Assembly: GCF_024055595.1 (NCBI RefSeq)
Contig: NZ_JAMXOF010000002.1
Coordinates: 62,001-126,000, forward strand
Reading direction: 5' to 3'
DNA length: 64,000 bases
Source of the DNA: Mucilaginibacter aurantiaciroseus
GTDB taxonomy: Bacteria > Bacteroidota > Bacteroidia > Sphingobacteriales > Sphingobacteriaceae
The notes beneath the pieces were generated by a model that was given only the letters and a program-made list of their open reading frames with translations, made no database searches and was not told where the DNA came from. Positions within the stretch are counted from its first letter, which is position 1. Each line of letters begins with the position of its first letter. The position numbers and the translations under genes were made by a program. Below, one piece after another: positions 32,797-41,846 of the stretch.

Positions 32797-33444
32797 TTAT
32801 TTAATACATTCAAATTTCACAACCAGTTCCCAGCGTTTTGGGTTTTCTACAAGTTTAAACATCGGGTCGGAGGAGTCGTTAAGTTCGCATCTGCGGATGT
32901 TGGTAAAACCGGCATCGCGTAATTCTTTCTCAGTCGACTCCCAATCCCATAGCCAAAGATGTTCTAAATAACCAAACAGGTGTTTGGTAACGGCGTTGAA
33001 ACTGCGCGGCCTTACCTCAACGCCCATCATCATGCGTTTAATAAGGGTTATAGATGCTTCTGGGTCGTGCTTTACGTCTTTATCGATAATATAATCGCGC
33101 ACCAGGGTTTCCAGGTCGGGCATAATAATGCGGAAGATGCCGCCCGGTTTAAGCATTTTATAAGTATTGCGTAATGCAATCCTAAAATGTTCTAACGACA
33201 TATGCTCTAATACGTGCGAGCAATAAACGCCTTCGGCAGTACCATCTTTTATACCCGGCAGCCCTTTGGTGATATCGCCGTACTGTACGTTTTTATCAAA
33301 TACTTGCCCAAGGCTTTTCTTCAATAAAAAACCTAAAACCGGCGTGTTTTGAATGACAAGGGTAGGCGATACATCAAAATTTTTCCATTCGGCAGGGGCG
33401 GTTTGGCCACAGCCATAATGGACGTATAACTTATTATCAGACAT
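32797..33444 (-). CDS. SAM-dependent methyltransferase, class I
   Basis: 215 residues, Methyltransf_11-like. The SAM site is YVHYGCGQTAPAEWKNFDVS; later GVYCSHVLEHMSLEHFRIAL and LKPGGIFRIIMPDLETLVRD complete the Rossmann core. The C-terminus is VVKFECIK. The pattern is common in cell-surface polysaccharide loci; the divergent glycosyltransferase at 33622 fits such a role, though the substrate is unknown. Confidence 0.85.
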   Translation of the reverse strand: MSDNKLYVHYGCGQTAPAEWKNFDVSPTLVIQNTPVLGFLLKKSLGQVFDKNVQYGDITKGLPGIKDGTAEGVYCSHVLEHMSLEHFRIALRNTYKMLKPGGIFRIIMPDLETLVRDYIIDKDVKHDPEASITLIKRMMMGVEVRPRSFNAVTKHLFGYLEHLWLWDWESTEKELRDAGFTNIRRCELNDSSDPMFKLVENPKRWELVVKFECIK

Positions 33445-33621
33445 TTTATAAGGAAGATTTTCTTACGTTTAAAAACTTTTTTTGTCGTTTTAAAGGTAGC
33501 TGATTTGTAATGAAATATAAAGGCGTTAAGGTGTTAAACTTAGAACAATTAGCTTTTTTTATCGTACAAGCCATTAAATTAAAAGTGTTTTATTATTAGT
33601 TTAGCAATAAATACAGCAACC

Positions 33622-34818
33622 ATGTTAAATAACCGTAATATATTATGCATTAGCGGTACCGAGTGGAACGGTAATTATATTAAAGCGGTTGTTGAACTGA
33701 TGAAGGTTTTATCTACCCAAAACCGCATCCTTTTTGTGGAGAATGCCTACACTTATAAAGATGCCCTTGCCGGTGTTAGCGATAAGGATAAAATAGATTT
33801 TAAAAAAGTGCTCGGCCTTAAAACCCGCGTTTGCACCATAAAAACAGATAATGGCGGCACGGTGCATGTTTTGTTCCCGCCGTTGGTTTTCCCCGTTAAT
33901 TTTTTGCCGCACGGTGCTTTGTATAACAACCTGATAAAATTTAACGCATGGCTGTTGCGTCGCGTTGTTAAAAAAGCGCTGAAGAAGCTGAACATGCACA
34001 ACGAACTGATCAACTTTACCTCGTTTAACCCTGGTATGGGGCTCATGACCGGCCATACCTTTGGCGAGAAAACCCTGATATACCATTGTTACGACGAGAT
34101 AAAAGGAGCGCCATACTGGCTTGCAAGGCACGGCCTGCGGCTGGAAGAAGGCTTTTTAAAAATGGTTGATGCTACTATTGTAACCTCGCAAGGATTATAT
34201 GACAGCAAAAAAGACTTTACCAAACAGTGCTTCATCGTAAAGAATGCCGTAAAGGTTGATCTGTTTAAAAAAGGGTTTAACAGTACGCCTAACCCGGGCA
34301 AAAAGGTGGTAGGTTATGTGGGCACTATTGACGACCGCAGCGATTACGACCTGTTGCACTACCTGTTCACCAGCATGCCCGATGCCGAGTTTGTGTTTGT
34401 GGGCCGCATATTAAGCGAACGCGGGTTGGCTATCCTCAAAAAATATCCCAACGTAAAAATTGAGGGGCCAAAAATGCCAGAGCAATTGCCGCCATACCTG
34501 CAAAGTTTTTCGGTTGGTATTATACCTTTCGTGAAGGACGATTTTACGAAGGGCATTTACCCAATGAAGATAAACGAATACCTGGCGGCGGGCCTGCCGG
34601 TAGTAAGTACCGCTTTTGGTGATATTGCCGATTTTGCAAGCCTCATCAAAATAACCGACGATAAAGAAATGTTCCTGCAATACGTGCTGTCGGAAATTGC
34701 AGATGACACGCCCGTGAAGCGCCTTACCCGTTTAAAAACTGCCGAAAGCAACACATGGGATAAGCGCGCCGAAGAACTTTCTACCGTAATTGAGCAGGTA
34801 GAGGCTGGTTTGAAATAA
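33622..34818 (+). CDS. Glycosyltransferase, GT-B fold
   Basis: 398 residues. The N-terminal half starts NNRNILCISGTEWNGNYIKA and contains DEIKGAPYWLA; the C-terminal half has VVGYVGTIDDRSDYDLLHYL, ADAEFVFVGRILSERG-like VFVGRI, PQSFSVGIIPFVKDDFTKGI and YPMKINEYLAAGLPVVSTAF, the GT4 pattern with the Glu-containing NEYLA motif. It probably adds a sugar to a surface glycan or lipid; donor and acceptor unknown. It is divergent from the methyltransferase and likely part of the same polysaccharide function. Confidence 0.87.
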   Translation: MLNNRNILCISGTEWNGNYIKAVVELMKVLSTQNRILFVENAYTYKDALAGVSDKDKIDFKKVLGLKTRVCTIKTDNGGTVHVLFPPLVFPVNFLPHGALYNNLIKFNAWLLRRVVKKALKKLNMHNELINFTSFNPGMGLMTGHTFGEKTLIYHCYDEIKGAPYWLARHGLRLEEGFLKMVDATIVTSQGLYDSKKDFTKQCFIVKNAVKVDLFKKGFNSTPNPGKKVVGYVGTIDDRSDYDLLHYLFTSMPDAEFVFVGRILSERGLAILKKYPNVKIEGPKMPEQLPPYLQSFSVGIIPFVKDDFTKGIYPMKINEYLAAGLPVVSTAFGDIADFASLIKITDDKEMFLQYVLSEIADDTPVKRLTRLKTAESNTWDKRAEELSTVIEQVEAGLK

Positions 34819-34878
34819 AACCAGCCTAAAGCCTAATACATCAAGCGGAAAAAATTTCCGTTATTTGAGCAGCCATTT

Positions 34879-36102
34879 ATGAACCCGTACCAACAAAAAC
34901 GCCGCTGGAAATATTTTTTGCTTGCCTTTGCCGTAGTCATCGCCAGTGGGTCGGTTTTTTATACCAGTTATTTGGTGCGCAATATTGCCAAAAGCGAGCG
35001 TACACGCGCGCAGGTGTGGGCGCTAAGCATGAAACAAATAGGTAATACTTACGATAATGATTTCTTATCGTACGTGTTTTCTGTGCGGGATAGCCTGGTG
35101 GTGCCCGCCCTGGTTACAGATGCTAAAGGAGATTTTTTGTTTACCCGCGGGCTTGATGCCACCAAAACATTTCTGGGTTATGATAAAGAAGAATTAAAGC
35201 AACGCAAGCTTAGCTACGACCCGCAGTATTTTAAAGATGAGCTGGCTTACATGAAAAAGCAGCACGCGCCTATAAAACTTACTACTGTTTTAAACGAAAC
35301 CTGGCTGGTTTATTATAAAGATTCGCCGCTGCTTATGCAATTAAAGATGTTCCCCTACATTCAGCTATCGGTCATCGCTATATTTTTAGTTGTGGCTTAT
35401 ACCGCGTTTAGTTCGTCAAGGAAATCGGAACAGAACCAGGTTTGGGTAGGTTTGGCTAAAGAGACCGCGCACCAGCTGGGTACACCCATATCATCGCTAA
35501 TGGCGTGGATAGAGCTGATAAAAGATAAGTTTAATGCCGAGGATGACCCGCTGATGGCCGAGATGGAGAATGATGTGAAGCGACTGGAAATAGTTGCCGA
35601 CCGCTTCTCAAAAATTGGCTCGAAACCTAAACTGGAAGATCACCCTGTTTACGAGGTAGTGAAAGAGTTTGTAAATTATTTTAGCGTTCGCGTGAGCAAC
35701 AAAATAAGTTTTGAGCTAACCGGTAACCGCCGGTTGGTTGCCGGGTTAAACATCCCGCTGTTTGATTGGGTGCTGGAAAACTTACTGAAGAATGCCGTTA
35801 ATGCTATTGACGGTACAGGCAACATTAAAGTGCAGATCCACGGTAGCAAGCAGAAAAAGCAGATTTTTATTGACATTGCCGATACGGGTAAAGGAATCCC
35901 GCGGTCTAAATTTGACACGGTGTTTCAGCCGGGGTACACTACCCGCCAGCGTGGTTGGGGTTTGGGGTTATCGCTTACCAAGCGTATCATCCAAAATTAC
36001 CACGACGGGCAAATATTTGTAAAAGATAGCGAGCTGGGTAAAGGTACCACATTTAGGATAGTTTTAAAAACAGTAAAGTATGATAAACAAGCCAAGATCT
36101 GA
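34879..36102 (+). CDS. Membrane sensor histidine kinase
   Basis: 407 residues. One N-terminal TM helix (about 12-32), a periplasmic domain (33-155), a second TM helix (about 156-174), DHp with ETAHQLGTPISSLMAWIEL (phospho-His about residue 200), and a HATPase_c domain with ENLLKNAVNAIDG (N-box), ADTGKGIP (G1) and RGWGLGLSLTKRI (G2). There is no response regulator next to it. Its 3' end overlaps the DinB gene by 23 bp, so the latter is translated from the same message. Confidence 0.92.
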   Translation: MNPYQQKRRWKYFLLAFAVVIASGSVFYTSYLVRNIAKSERTRAQVWALSMKQIGNTYDNDFLSYVFSVRDSLVVPALVTDAKGDFLFTRGLDATKTFLGYDKEELKQRKLSYDPQYFKDELAYMKKQHAPIKLTTVLNETWLVYYKDSPLLMQLKMFPYIQLSVIAIFLVVAYTAFSSSRKSEQNQVWVGLAKETAHQLGTPISSLMAWIELIKDKFNAEDDPLMAEMENDVKRLEIVADRFSKIGSKPKLEDHPVYEVVKEFVNYFSVRVSNKISFELTGNRRLVAGLNIPLFDWVLENLLKNAVNAIDGTGNIKVQIHGSKQKKQIFIDIADTGKGIPRSKFDTVFQPGYTTRQRGWGLGLSLTKRIIQNYHDGQIFVKDSELGKGTTFRIVLKTVKYDKQAKI

Positions 36103-36592
36103 CGAGTACGCGCCATACGCTGAGGGGTATGTAAACAAGGTGCCTGATGGTGCCGATGTTTTGCAGGTGTTAGCAGATAACCAAATCAAAACCTACAACC
36201 TGTTTCATAACATGACGGATGTACAGGCGATGCATGCTTATGCCGAAGGTAAGTGGACATTGAAAGAAGTGCTTGGGCATATGATAGATACCGAGCGGGT
36301 GTTCTCTTTCCGCGCGTTCGTGTTCTCGCGCGAGGATATTTCCCTGCCGGGTTTTGACCAGGAAACTTATGTGTTCAGCACCGATTTTAACAGCCGCACC
36401 ATCCAAAGCCTGGCCGATGAATTTAAGGCGGTTAGGGAGGCTACATTGTTTTTGTACAGAGCATTTAGCGCCGAGCAATTAAAACGAAGCGGCGTAGCCA
36501 GCGGGGCGCTGGTTAAAGTAGGTGCATTGGTTTACATTACCGCCGGGCACGAAATTTACCACCTCGATATTATTAAGGAACGATACCTTTAA
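36080..36592 (+). CDS. DinB-family protein
   Basis: 170 residues, four-helix bundle of the DinB_2 family. Metal ligands are the His of EVLGHMIDTE and the two His of TAGHEIYHLDI near the C-terminus. DinB-type proteins are metal-dependent thiol transferases or of unknown role; this one is a housekeeping-like orphan. Overlap with the histidine kinase gene suggests co-expression. Confidence 0.87.
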   Translation: MINKPRSDEYAPYAEGYVNKVPDGADVLQVLADNQIKTYNLFHNMTDVQAMHAYAEGKWTLKEVLGHMIDTERVFSFRAFVFSREDISLPGFDQETYVFSTDFNSRTIQSLADEFKAVREATLFLYRAFSAEQLKRSGVASGALVKVGALVYITAGHEIYHLDIIKERYL

Positions 36593-36614
36593 GAAAAAAA
36601 TCGGCCTTCATTAA

Positions 36615-36899
36615 TTGGGCCCGTTTAAGGCCACCGTAAACAAACGCGTGATCACCGGGATAGTGGCTTTCTTTATACTTACCATCGCGGCAATGCTGTT
36701 GTATGTGCTAAGTACAGTAAATTGGTCAACAGGGGGCAGCGAATTTAAGATCCCGGTGGAATTGGATCTAAAAGCGGTGCACTGGTCAAATTACTTTAGC
36801 GGCCCTGTTGTAAAAGGCTTTTTGTTTTTTGATTTAGTGATGGGTTTATTCCTTCTGGATAACTACCTGCGCCGCAAAATAGTGGCAAAAGGGCAATAA
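36615..36899 (+). CDS. Small two-helix membrane protein
   Basis: 94 residues beginning with TTG at 36615 (an in-frame GTG at 36648 is an alternative). Two transmembrane helices (about 14-36 and 63-83) flank a soluble loop with STVNWSTGGSEFKIPVELD; the tail is basic. The gene follows the DinB gene by 22 bp. No family recognised. Confidence 0.6.
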   Translation: MGPFKATVNKRVITGIVAFFILTIAAMLLYVLSTVNWSTGGSEFKIPVELDLKAVHWSNYFSGPVVKGFLFFDLVMGLFLLDNYLRRKIVAKGQ

Positions 36900-37141
36900 C
36901 TGTCAGGTTTTGTCTATGAATTTACTGCCATGAGATAGCACCTGCTAAATTAACAGAGCATCAAATTCGTGTAAATAGCGGCTTATTGCGTTATAACGAC
37001 ACATTTAAAATAAGTTTAAACATTTATTATAGTTTGGTATAGTATTTGTAACATACTATACATACTGGCAATCTTGCCGGTTAATTGTGATAAGGTTTAG
37101 GTTGAAAGTCTCCCGGCGCAAGGTTGGGAGGCTTTTATTTT
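36900..37141 (+). other. Candidate small RNA in a 326-bp gene-free gap
   Basis: The gap 36900-37225 has no supported gene but contains three hairpins in a row on the plus strand: GTATAGTA/TACTATAC (near 37037-37061), GGCAA/TTGCC (near 37071-37082) and a terminator-like stem (37105-37135) followed by TATTTTTTT. The stem series ends in a terminator far from the preceding stop, the typical layout of a short structured RNA. A long 3' UTR of the 36615 gene is the alternative. No -7 element could be placed with confidence. Confidence 0.35.
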
Positions 37142-37142
37142 T
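37105..37142 (+). terminator. Terminator before the DUF2911 gene
   Basis: AAAGTCTCCC (37105-37114) pairs with GGGAGGCTTT (37126-37135, one G-U pair), then TATTTTTTT. It isolates the DUF2911 gene from upstream transcription. Confidence 0.75.
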
Positions 37143-37225
37143 TTAAGCCCTCCGCAAACTCACCGATTTAACCTTTTCATTAAAAATTCATCATACAATT
37201 ACTACCTTAGTACTAAATTATACTA

Positions 37226-38080
37226 ATGAAAAAAACGGTTATATGCTTATTTACTATGCTAATGGCATGTGTAACTTTAAATACATACGCGCAACAGGAG
37301 CCGCGGATACCCGAAGCAAGTTCTACACAAACCATTATACAAGATTTTGGACTTGGTAAAATAACCATTACTTATTCGCGCCCAAATGTTAAGGGCCGCA
37401 AAATATTTGGCGGCATTAACCCATACGGGCAGGTTTGGCGCACAGGTGCAAACTGGGCCACCACCATTACTTTTAGCGAAAACGTTTTGGTAGAAGGTAA
37501 TAAAGTGCCTGCAGGTACCTACTCATTATTTAGCATCCCCGCGAAAAACAACTGGACCATCATCCTCAATAAAACCGTTAAGCAATGGGGCGCTTACAGC
37601 TATAAGCAAGATGCCGACCTGGTGCGTTTTAACGCAAAGCCGATAGATGTTAAAGAGAAGCGCGAAACCTTTACTATGGCGTTTGCAAACTCCACCACCA
37701 AAACGTCTGACTTGTACATTATTTGGGACCATACCGCGGTACCTATCCACATGCAAACGGATGATGATGTACAGATAACCGCCAACATTGATAAGTTAAT
37801 GCAGGGCGATATTAAAAAGCGACCGTACTTTAATGCCATCCAATATTATTACGAAAACGATAAAGACCTTAAAAGGGCCATGCAATGGGCTTTAGAAGCC
37901 GAGAAGCTGGAGCCAAAAGCGCCATGGTTTAAGTTATGGAAAGCACGTGTACAGTTAAAGATGGGCAATAAAAATGCCGCCATTGCAACCGCGCAGGAAG
38001 GTATAAAACTGGCTAAGGAAAGCGACGATGATGAATACGTTCGTTTGAATGAGGCCGTAATTTCGCAAGCGAAAGACTAA
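37226..38080 (+). CDS. DUF2911 protein with TPR-like tail, exported
   Basis: 284 residues with a signal peptide (MKKTVICLFTMLMACVTLNT, then YAQQ). The DUF2911 core is GKITITYSRPNVKGRKIFGG, NPYGQVWRTGANWATTITFS and VPAGTYSLFSIP. The C-terminal third is helical (RAMQWALEAEKLEPKAPWFK, AAIATAQEGIKLAKESDDDE) and TPR-like. DUF2911 proteins are common, exported Bacteroidetes proteins of unknown role. The gene is monocistronic between two terminators. Confidence 0.88.
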   Translation: MKKTVICLFTMLMACVTLNTYAQQEPRIPEASSTQTIIQDFGLGKITITYSRPNVKGRKIFGGINPYGQVWRTGANWATTITFSENVLVEGNKVPAGTYSLFSIPAKNNWTIILNKTVKQWGAYSYKQDADLVRFNAKPIDVKEKRETFTMAFANSTTKTSDLYIIWDHTAVPIHMQTDDDVQITANIDKLMQGDIKKRPYFNAIQYYYENDKDLKRAMQWALEAEKLEPKAPWFKLWKARVQLKMGNKNAAIATAQEGIKLAKESDDDEYVRLNEAVISQAKD

Positions 38081-38100
38081 CCATAATCAAGATATTTATG

Positions 38101-38131
38101 AAGCCTTAAACTTTTGTTTAAGGCTTTTTTG
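38101..38131. terminator. Bidirectional terminator between convergent genes
   Basis: AAGCCTTAAAC and GTTTAAGGCTT pair perfectly over 11 bp with a TTTT loop, then a T-run. The stop codon of the convergent CDF gene (38118-38120) lies inside the right arm, so the same hairpin ends both genes. Confidence 0.85.
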
Positions 38132-39059
38132 TTTGAAACAAACTGCTTGGGATGCGGGTATAAGTTTGTGGCTGAACGAACACCAGCTTGATTAGCGGAA
38201 AGGCGGTTTTAATGGCCAGCCGTACCCGTTCGATAGATGCGGTAATGTCTTCGGTATCTATATCCGGGTTAAACTCTACAATCAGTAACAATACCACATC
38301 GTCCGGCGCCTGGTAGGTGGATAGTACGTTTACCACGCGGATAATTGCCGGGTCTTTTTCTACCAATACCCTTATTTTATGCTGGGTGTTGCGGGCTATG
38401 CCTTCGCCCATTAATAAGCTGCGGCTTTCGCGGGCTAATATAGCGGATACAAATACTAATAGTAACCCTACTAATACTGATGCGATACCATCCATATAAG
38501 GCATGTTATAGTTATGGCCTATCAGCATAAATACAAATACGATGAGTAACCCAAGTACCGCTGCACCATCTTCAAACAACACCAAAAAGCTTGAGGGATC
38601 TTTACTCCTGATAATGGCTGACCACCAGGTTTGCCCGTTGCGCACCTTATTAAATTCTTTTATGGCGATAACAAGTGATGCGCCTTCAAATACGAATGAC
38701 GAGGCCAGTACAATATAGTTCCAGAACGGGTCGCCCAGTTCTTCGGGTTTAATAACATGGTTAACACCCTGGTAAATGGAAATGCCGCCACCCAAGCCAA
38801 AAATTAGGATAGAAACAATGAAAGACCAAAAATAAAGCTCGCGCCCGTAGCCGAATGGGTGGCTTACATCGGGTTTTTTATGGCTGCGTTTTAAGCCGTA
38901 TAAAAGCAACACCTGGTTCACGGTATCAACCATGGAGTGAATCCCCTCGGAGATCATGGATGAACTGTTGGTAAAGCCCCCTGCAATAAATTTAGTTACG
39001 GCAATTAACAGGTTAGCAGCCAGCGCGCTGTAAATAGAGGCATTGTTTTGAGCTTTCAT
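38118..39059 (-). CDS. Cation diffusion facilitator (CDF) transporter
   Basis: 313 residues. Six transmembrane helices and a C-terminal cytosolic ferredoxin-like domain (about 225-300). Metal-binding residues appear in SEGIHSMVDTVNQ (H/D of TM2 HxxxD) and DGIASVLVGLLL (TM5 DxxxS). Family members export Zn2+, Co2+, Fe2+ or Mn2+ by proton exchange. The insertion with charged loops between TM4 and TM5 resembles the larger CDF subgroup. The symporter gene is next upstream. Confidence 0.9.
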   Translation of the reverse strand: MKAQNNASIYSALAANLLIAVTKFIAGGFTNSSSMISEGIHSMVDTVNQVLLLYGLKRSHKKPDVSHPFGYGRELYFWSFIVSILIFGLGGGISIYQGVNHVIKPEELGDPFWNYIVLASSFVFEGASLVIAIKEFNKVRNGQTWWSAIIRSKDPSSFLVLFEDGAAVLGLLIVFVFMLIGHNYNMPYMDGIASVLVGLLLVFVSAILARESRSLLMGEGIARNTQHKIRVLVEKDPAIIRVVNVLSTYQAPDDVVLLLIVEFNPDIDTEDITASIERVRLAIKTAFPLIKLVFVQPQTYTRIPSSLFQTKKP

Positions 39060-39111
39060 ACTTATATAGTACTAATGCCAAAATGCCTGATGTGTTTGTT
39101 TTGATATGCTT

Positions 39112-40809
39112 TTATTGAGCGTCCGCGGGTTTTGCGGGTATCAGCGTATTTAAAATATATGCGATGATAATGACTCCAATACAGCCGATAGCGTTTAACC
39201 ACAGGTAAGCAACCGTATTATAATAACCCATTACGCAGATGAGGGCTTCAGTGATAACCGCTGCAATAAATACGGGTGTGCCTTTGATTTTTTTTAGATA
39301 GAAGGCCACAATGAATACCCCAAGGATGGTGCCGTAGATGTAAGATCCTAATTCGTTTACCGCTTCTAACAGGTTGCCAATTTTACTAGCATACAAAGCC
39401 ATGCCAATACAAACCAGCCCCCAAAATACCGTTGCAAGGCGGGATGCGGTAACGTAGCTTTGTTCGCTGCCATCGGGTTTTAGGATGCGTTTATAGATGT
39501 CAACAACAGAGGTACATGCCAGCGCGTTCAACCCGCTTGCGGTAGAGCCCATTGATGCGAGGAAGATAATAGCGATCAGTAACCCGATCAAACCCTTTGG
39601 CAGGTACTGCGTAACAAAGGTTAAGAACACATAATTGGTGTCGTTCACGGCATTATTCCCACTGTTTTTTTTAATGATATCGATGGCGCTTTTGCGGAGG
39701 GTATCGGTGCGTTTTTCGGCTGTTTTCAGGTCAATTTTGGCGTTGGCAATTTGGCTTTCATCCTGGCTGTCGAACGCTTTTACAAGGGCTTCGGTTTTCT
39801 CCTTTTTATTGGCAAAGGCACCTTCGTATTGCTTCTCTAACGCGTTAAATTGTGGGGCGTACCGGCTTTTCTTCACCTGCTCTACCTCGTAATTATTAAA
39901 GAAAACCGGCGGCCTGTTAAACTGGTAAAAGCTGAAAACCAGCACACCGATCAGTAATATACAAAACTGCATCGGGATCTTGATCAAGCCGTTCATGATC
40001 AACCCAAGCCTGCTTTGGCCAATAGAACTACCGGTTAAATATCGCCCAACCTGGCTTTGGTCTGTACCGAAATAGGAGAGCTGCAGGAAGAAACCACCGA
40101 TAATACCACTCCAGATGTTATAGCGGTTATTGGCGTCAAACTTCCAGTCGATAACGTTCATACGGCCCATATTGCCTGCCAGTTTAATGGCTTTACCGAA
40201 ACCTACATTATGCGGCAATAGCATCACCACAAATACACCCGCCAAAAACATCCCGGTAAAAATGATGCTCATTTGCAAAAGCTGGGTGTATGAAACCGCC
40301 TTTGCACCGCCATAAACGGTATAAAAAAGCACTAATCCGCCTATAAAAAGCGTGGTATAGGTAGTATTGATATGCAGGATGCCCGACAGGATTATGGCCG
40401 GGGCATAAATGGTAATGGCTGTAGATAAACCCCGCTGGATAAGGAACAGGATAGAGGTAAGCGCGCGGGTTTTTAAATCAAATCGTTGCTCTAAAAACTC
40501 GTAAGCGGTATAAACTTTAAGCTTGTGGAATATCGGCACAAAGGTGATACACAGCACGATCATGGCCAGCGGCAGGCCGAAGTAGAATTGCACAAAGCGC
40601 ATCCCATCACTATAGGCTTGCCCGGGGGCGGATAGGAAGGTAATGGCACTGGCTTGTGTGGCCATTACCGATAGCCCTACATGGTACCACGGCAGCGAAC
40701 GATTGCCATGGTATTGGTCTATATTTTTACTGGTGCCGCTTTTCCACACGCCATAAATCACGATGGCGAGCAGCGTTGTGCCCAGTACTATCCAGTCGGT
40801 TAAGCTCAT
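39112..40809 (-). CDS. Sodium:solute symporter (SSS family)
   Basis: 565 residues with about 13 transmembrane helices. Na+-site-like and family motifs include SVMATQASAITFLSAPGQAY near the start, YTVYGGAKAVSYTQLLQMSI, and SMGSTASGLNALACTSVVDI around TM8. An unusual charged insert (NYEVEQVKKSRYAPQF to AVNDTNYVF) lies in the middle. Two tiny membrane proteins are encoded directly upstream, the second overlapping this start (ATGA). The substrate (sugar, amino acid, sialic acid and others) cannot be inferred. Confidence 0.9.
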   Translation of the reverse strand: MSLTDWIVLGTTLLAIVIYGVWKSGTSKNIDQYHGNRSLPWYHVGLSVMATQASAITFLSAPGQAYSDGMRFVQFYFGLPLAMIVLCITFVPIFHKLKVYTAYEFLEQRFDLKTRALTSILFLIQRGLSTAITIYAPAIILSGILHINTTYTTLFIGGLVLFYTVYGGAKAVSYTQLLQMSIIFTGMFLAGVFVVMLLPHNVGFGKAIKLAGNMGRMNVIDWKFDANNRYNIWSGIIGGFFLQLSYFGTDQSQVGRYLTGSSIGQSRLGLIMNGLIKIPMQFCILLIGVLVFSFYQFNRPPVFFNNYEVEQVKKSRYAPQFNALEKQYEGAFANKKEKTEALVKAFDSQDESQIANAKIDLKTAEKRTDTLRKSAIDIIKKNSGNNAVNDTNYVFLTFVTQYLPKGLIGLLIAIIFLASMGSTASGLNALACTSVVDIYKRILKPDGSEQSYVTASRLATVFWGLVCIGMALYASKIGNLLEAVNELGSYIYGTILGVFIVAFYLKKIKGTPVFIAAVITEALICVMGYYNTVAYLWLNAIGCIGVIIIAYILNTLIPAKPADAQ

Positions 40810-40934
40810 TCAAAAGATTTAGTGATGAGCCAAAATACCAGGATCAAAAAAACCAGCCATACGATAACAATACCGTAAAACTGGTTCCAGTTTTTTATAA
40901 AAGAAGGGAGATCGGTATGCTCAGACCTTTTCAC
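40806..40934 (-). CDS. 42-residue membrane microprotein ahead of the symporter
   Basis: GTG at 40934 starts VKRSEHTDLPSFIKNWNQFY followed by one long hydrophobic helix (IVIVWLVFLILVFWLIT) and KSFE. Its stop (TGA, 40806-40808) overlaps the symporter ATG in ATGA, and its start overlaps the end of the 66-residue gene by 14 bp. The tight overlaps on both sides argue for a real gene. A single-TM microprotein next to a transporter is often an assembly or regulatory subunit; inference. Confidence 0.65.
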   Translation of the reverse strand: MKRSEHTDLPSFIKNWNQFYGIVIVWLVFLILVFWLITKSFE

Positions 40935-41121
40935 GGCCTTTAACCAGGAATTTGATGAAGACAGCAGCGGTTAACAAGCCGAAAACACCACCTACAGGGA
41001 TCCAGATAAAGCCTCTTTCTATAATTGCACCAACAAACATACCGGTTAACAAGGCAACCAGGTAAAATACGTAATCGTAATTTTTTTCTTCGTGGTGATG
41101 TGGGTGTTGATGATGTGACAT
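40921..41121 (-). CDS. Small His-rich membrane protein
   Basis: 66 residues. A His-rich start (MSHHQHPHHHEEKNYDYVFY, eight His in the first 12 after Met-Ser) leads into two transmembrane helices (about 22-36 and 40-58) and a basic tail (KFLVKGREKV). The His cluster could bind metal, or is just a charged cytosolic cap. The gene opens the three-gene unit with the microprotein and the symporter. Confidence 0.65.
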   Translation of the reverse strand: MSHHQHPHHHEEKNYDYVFYLVALLTGMFVGAIIERGFIWIPVGGVFGLLTAAVFIKFLVKGREKV

Positions 41122-41321
41122 AGTATGATATTAAATATGATGCTGCAAATTTATATTATTAAAGTATTGATGCCTAATGATTTTTTAGAAAGCAGGTACT
41201 AATAAATAAAAGCACATTTGATTGTTTATCTGTTTGAAACGGCAATAATTCGATTTAATTATACCTTATGTTTATTTTGGTCAAAGCCGATAATCTTCTT
41301 ACCTAAGTCCAGCCATAATAA

Positions 41322-41371
41322 GACGGCAATGAATATCAAATTATGTTTCATTGCCGTTGGCTTCAGCCAAG
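41322..41371. repeat. REP-like hairpins on the 3' side of the transposase
   Basis: GGCAATGA (around 41325) pairs with TCATTGCC (around 41348), and directly after it TTGGCT/AGCCAA (41357-41370) forms a second hairpin with a TC loop. The same two-hairpin order occurs in every unit of the array at 41896, so this is an outlying copy flanking the transposase gene. Confidence 0.75.
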
Positions 41372-41411
41372 GGAGCATAAAATAAAAGTGCTGGCTTTAG
41401 CAAAATTCCAA

Positions 41412-41846
41412 CTAAGCTTTAACGATATGCCATCCATATGCTTTCATAAATTCATTTACCTCTTCATCAAAAGATTTTTTGGCGTGGTGCTTTTCTTGAT
41501 TCTTAATATAGTTTACAACCGGTTCAACTTGAGACTCACTTACCGAAACAGCAAAATAATCATCTTGCCAACCAAAAGGCTCATCGAAAAATTCTTGCTT
41601 GTTCACCCAGTAAGAGGATTCGCCTTTGATAAGCTGCGCTAATTTAGAAATGCTTTGATCTTTTCCTAAAGATATTAGGCAATGAATATGATCAGTGTAA
41701 CCATTTATAGCCTGTAAAAAGATATCTTTCTCTTTACAATTCTCAATGATGTGCTGATGCAACTTATATCTAAGTTCTTGCTTCAACCAGGGATGCCTAT
41801 TTTTAGTTGAAAATACTAAATGGATCCAGATTTTTACGAATGACAT
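41412..41846 (-). CDS. Y1 (HUH) transposase of RAYT/IS200-like type
   Basis: 144 residues from ATG 41846 (SFVKIWIHLVFSTKNRHPWL). The HUH motif is YTDHIHCLISL (HxH), the catalytic Tyr lies in PVVNYIKNQEKHH, and the remaining core is SISKLAQLIKGESSYWVNKQ and FGWQDDYFAVSVSESQVEP. This is a solitary copy without TnpB. Its leader holds a TTGGCTTTAGCCAA hairpin and joins the 117-bp array, so it is best read as a REP-associated transposase that cuts the hairpins at its flanks. Proteins of this type are known to mobilise or maintain REP sequences. Confidence 0.88.
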   Translation of the reverse strand: MSFVKIWIHLVFSTKNRHPWLKQELRYKLHQHIIENCKEKDIFLQAINGYTDHIHCLISLGKDQSISKLAQLIKGESSYWVNKQEFFDEPFGWQDDYFAVSVSESQVEPVVNYIKNQEKHHAKKSFDEEVNEFMKAYGWHIVKA

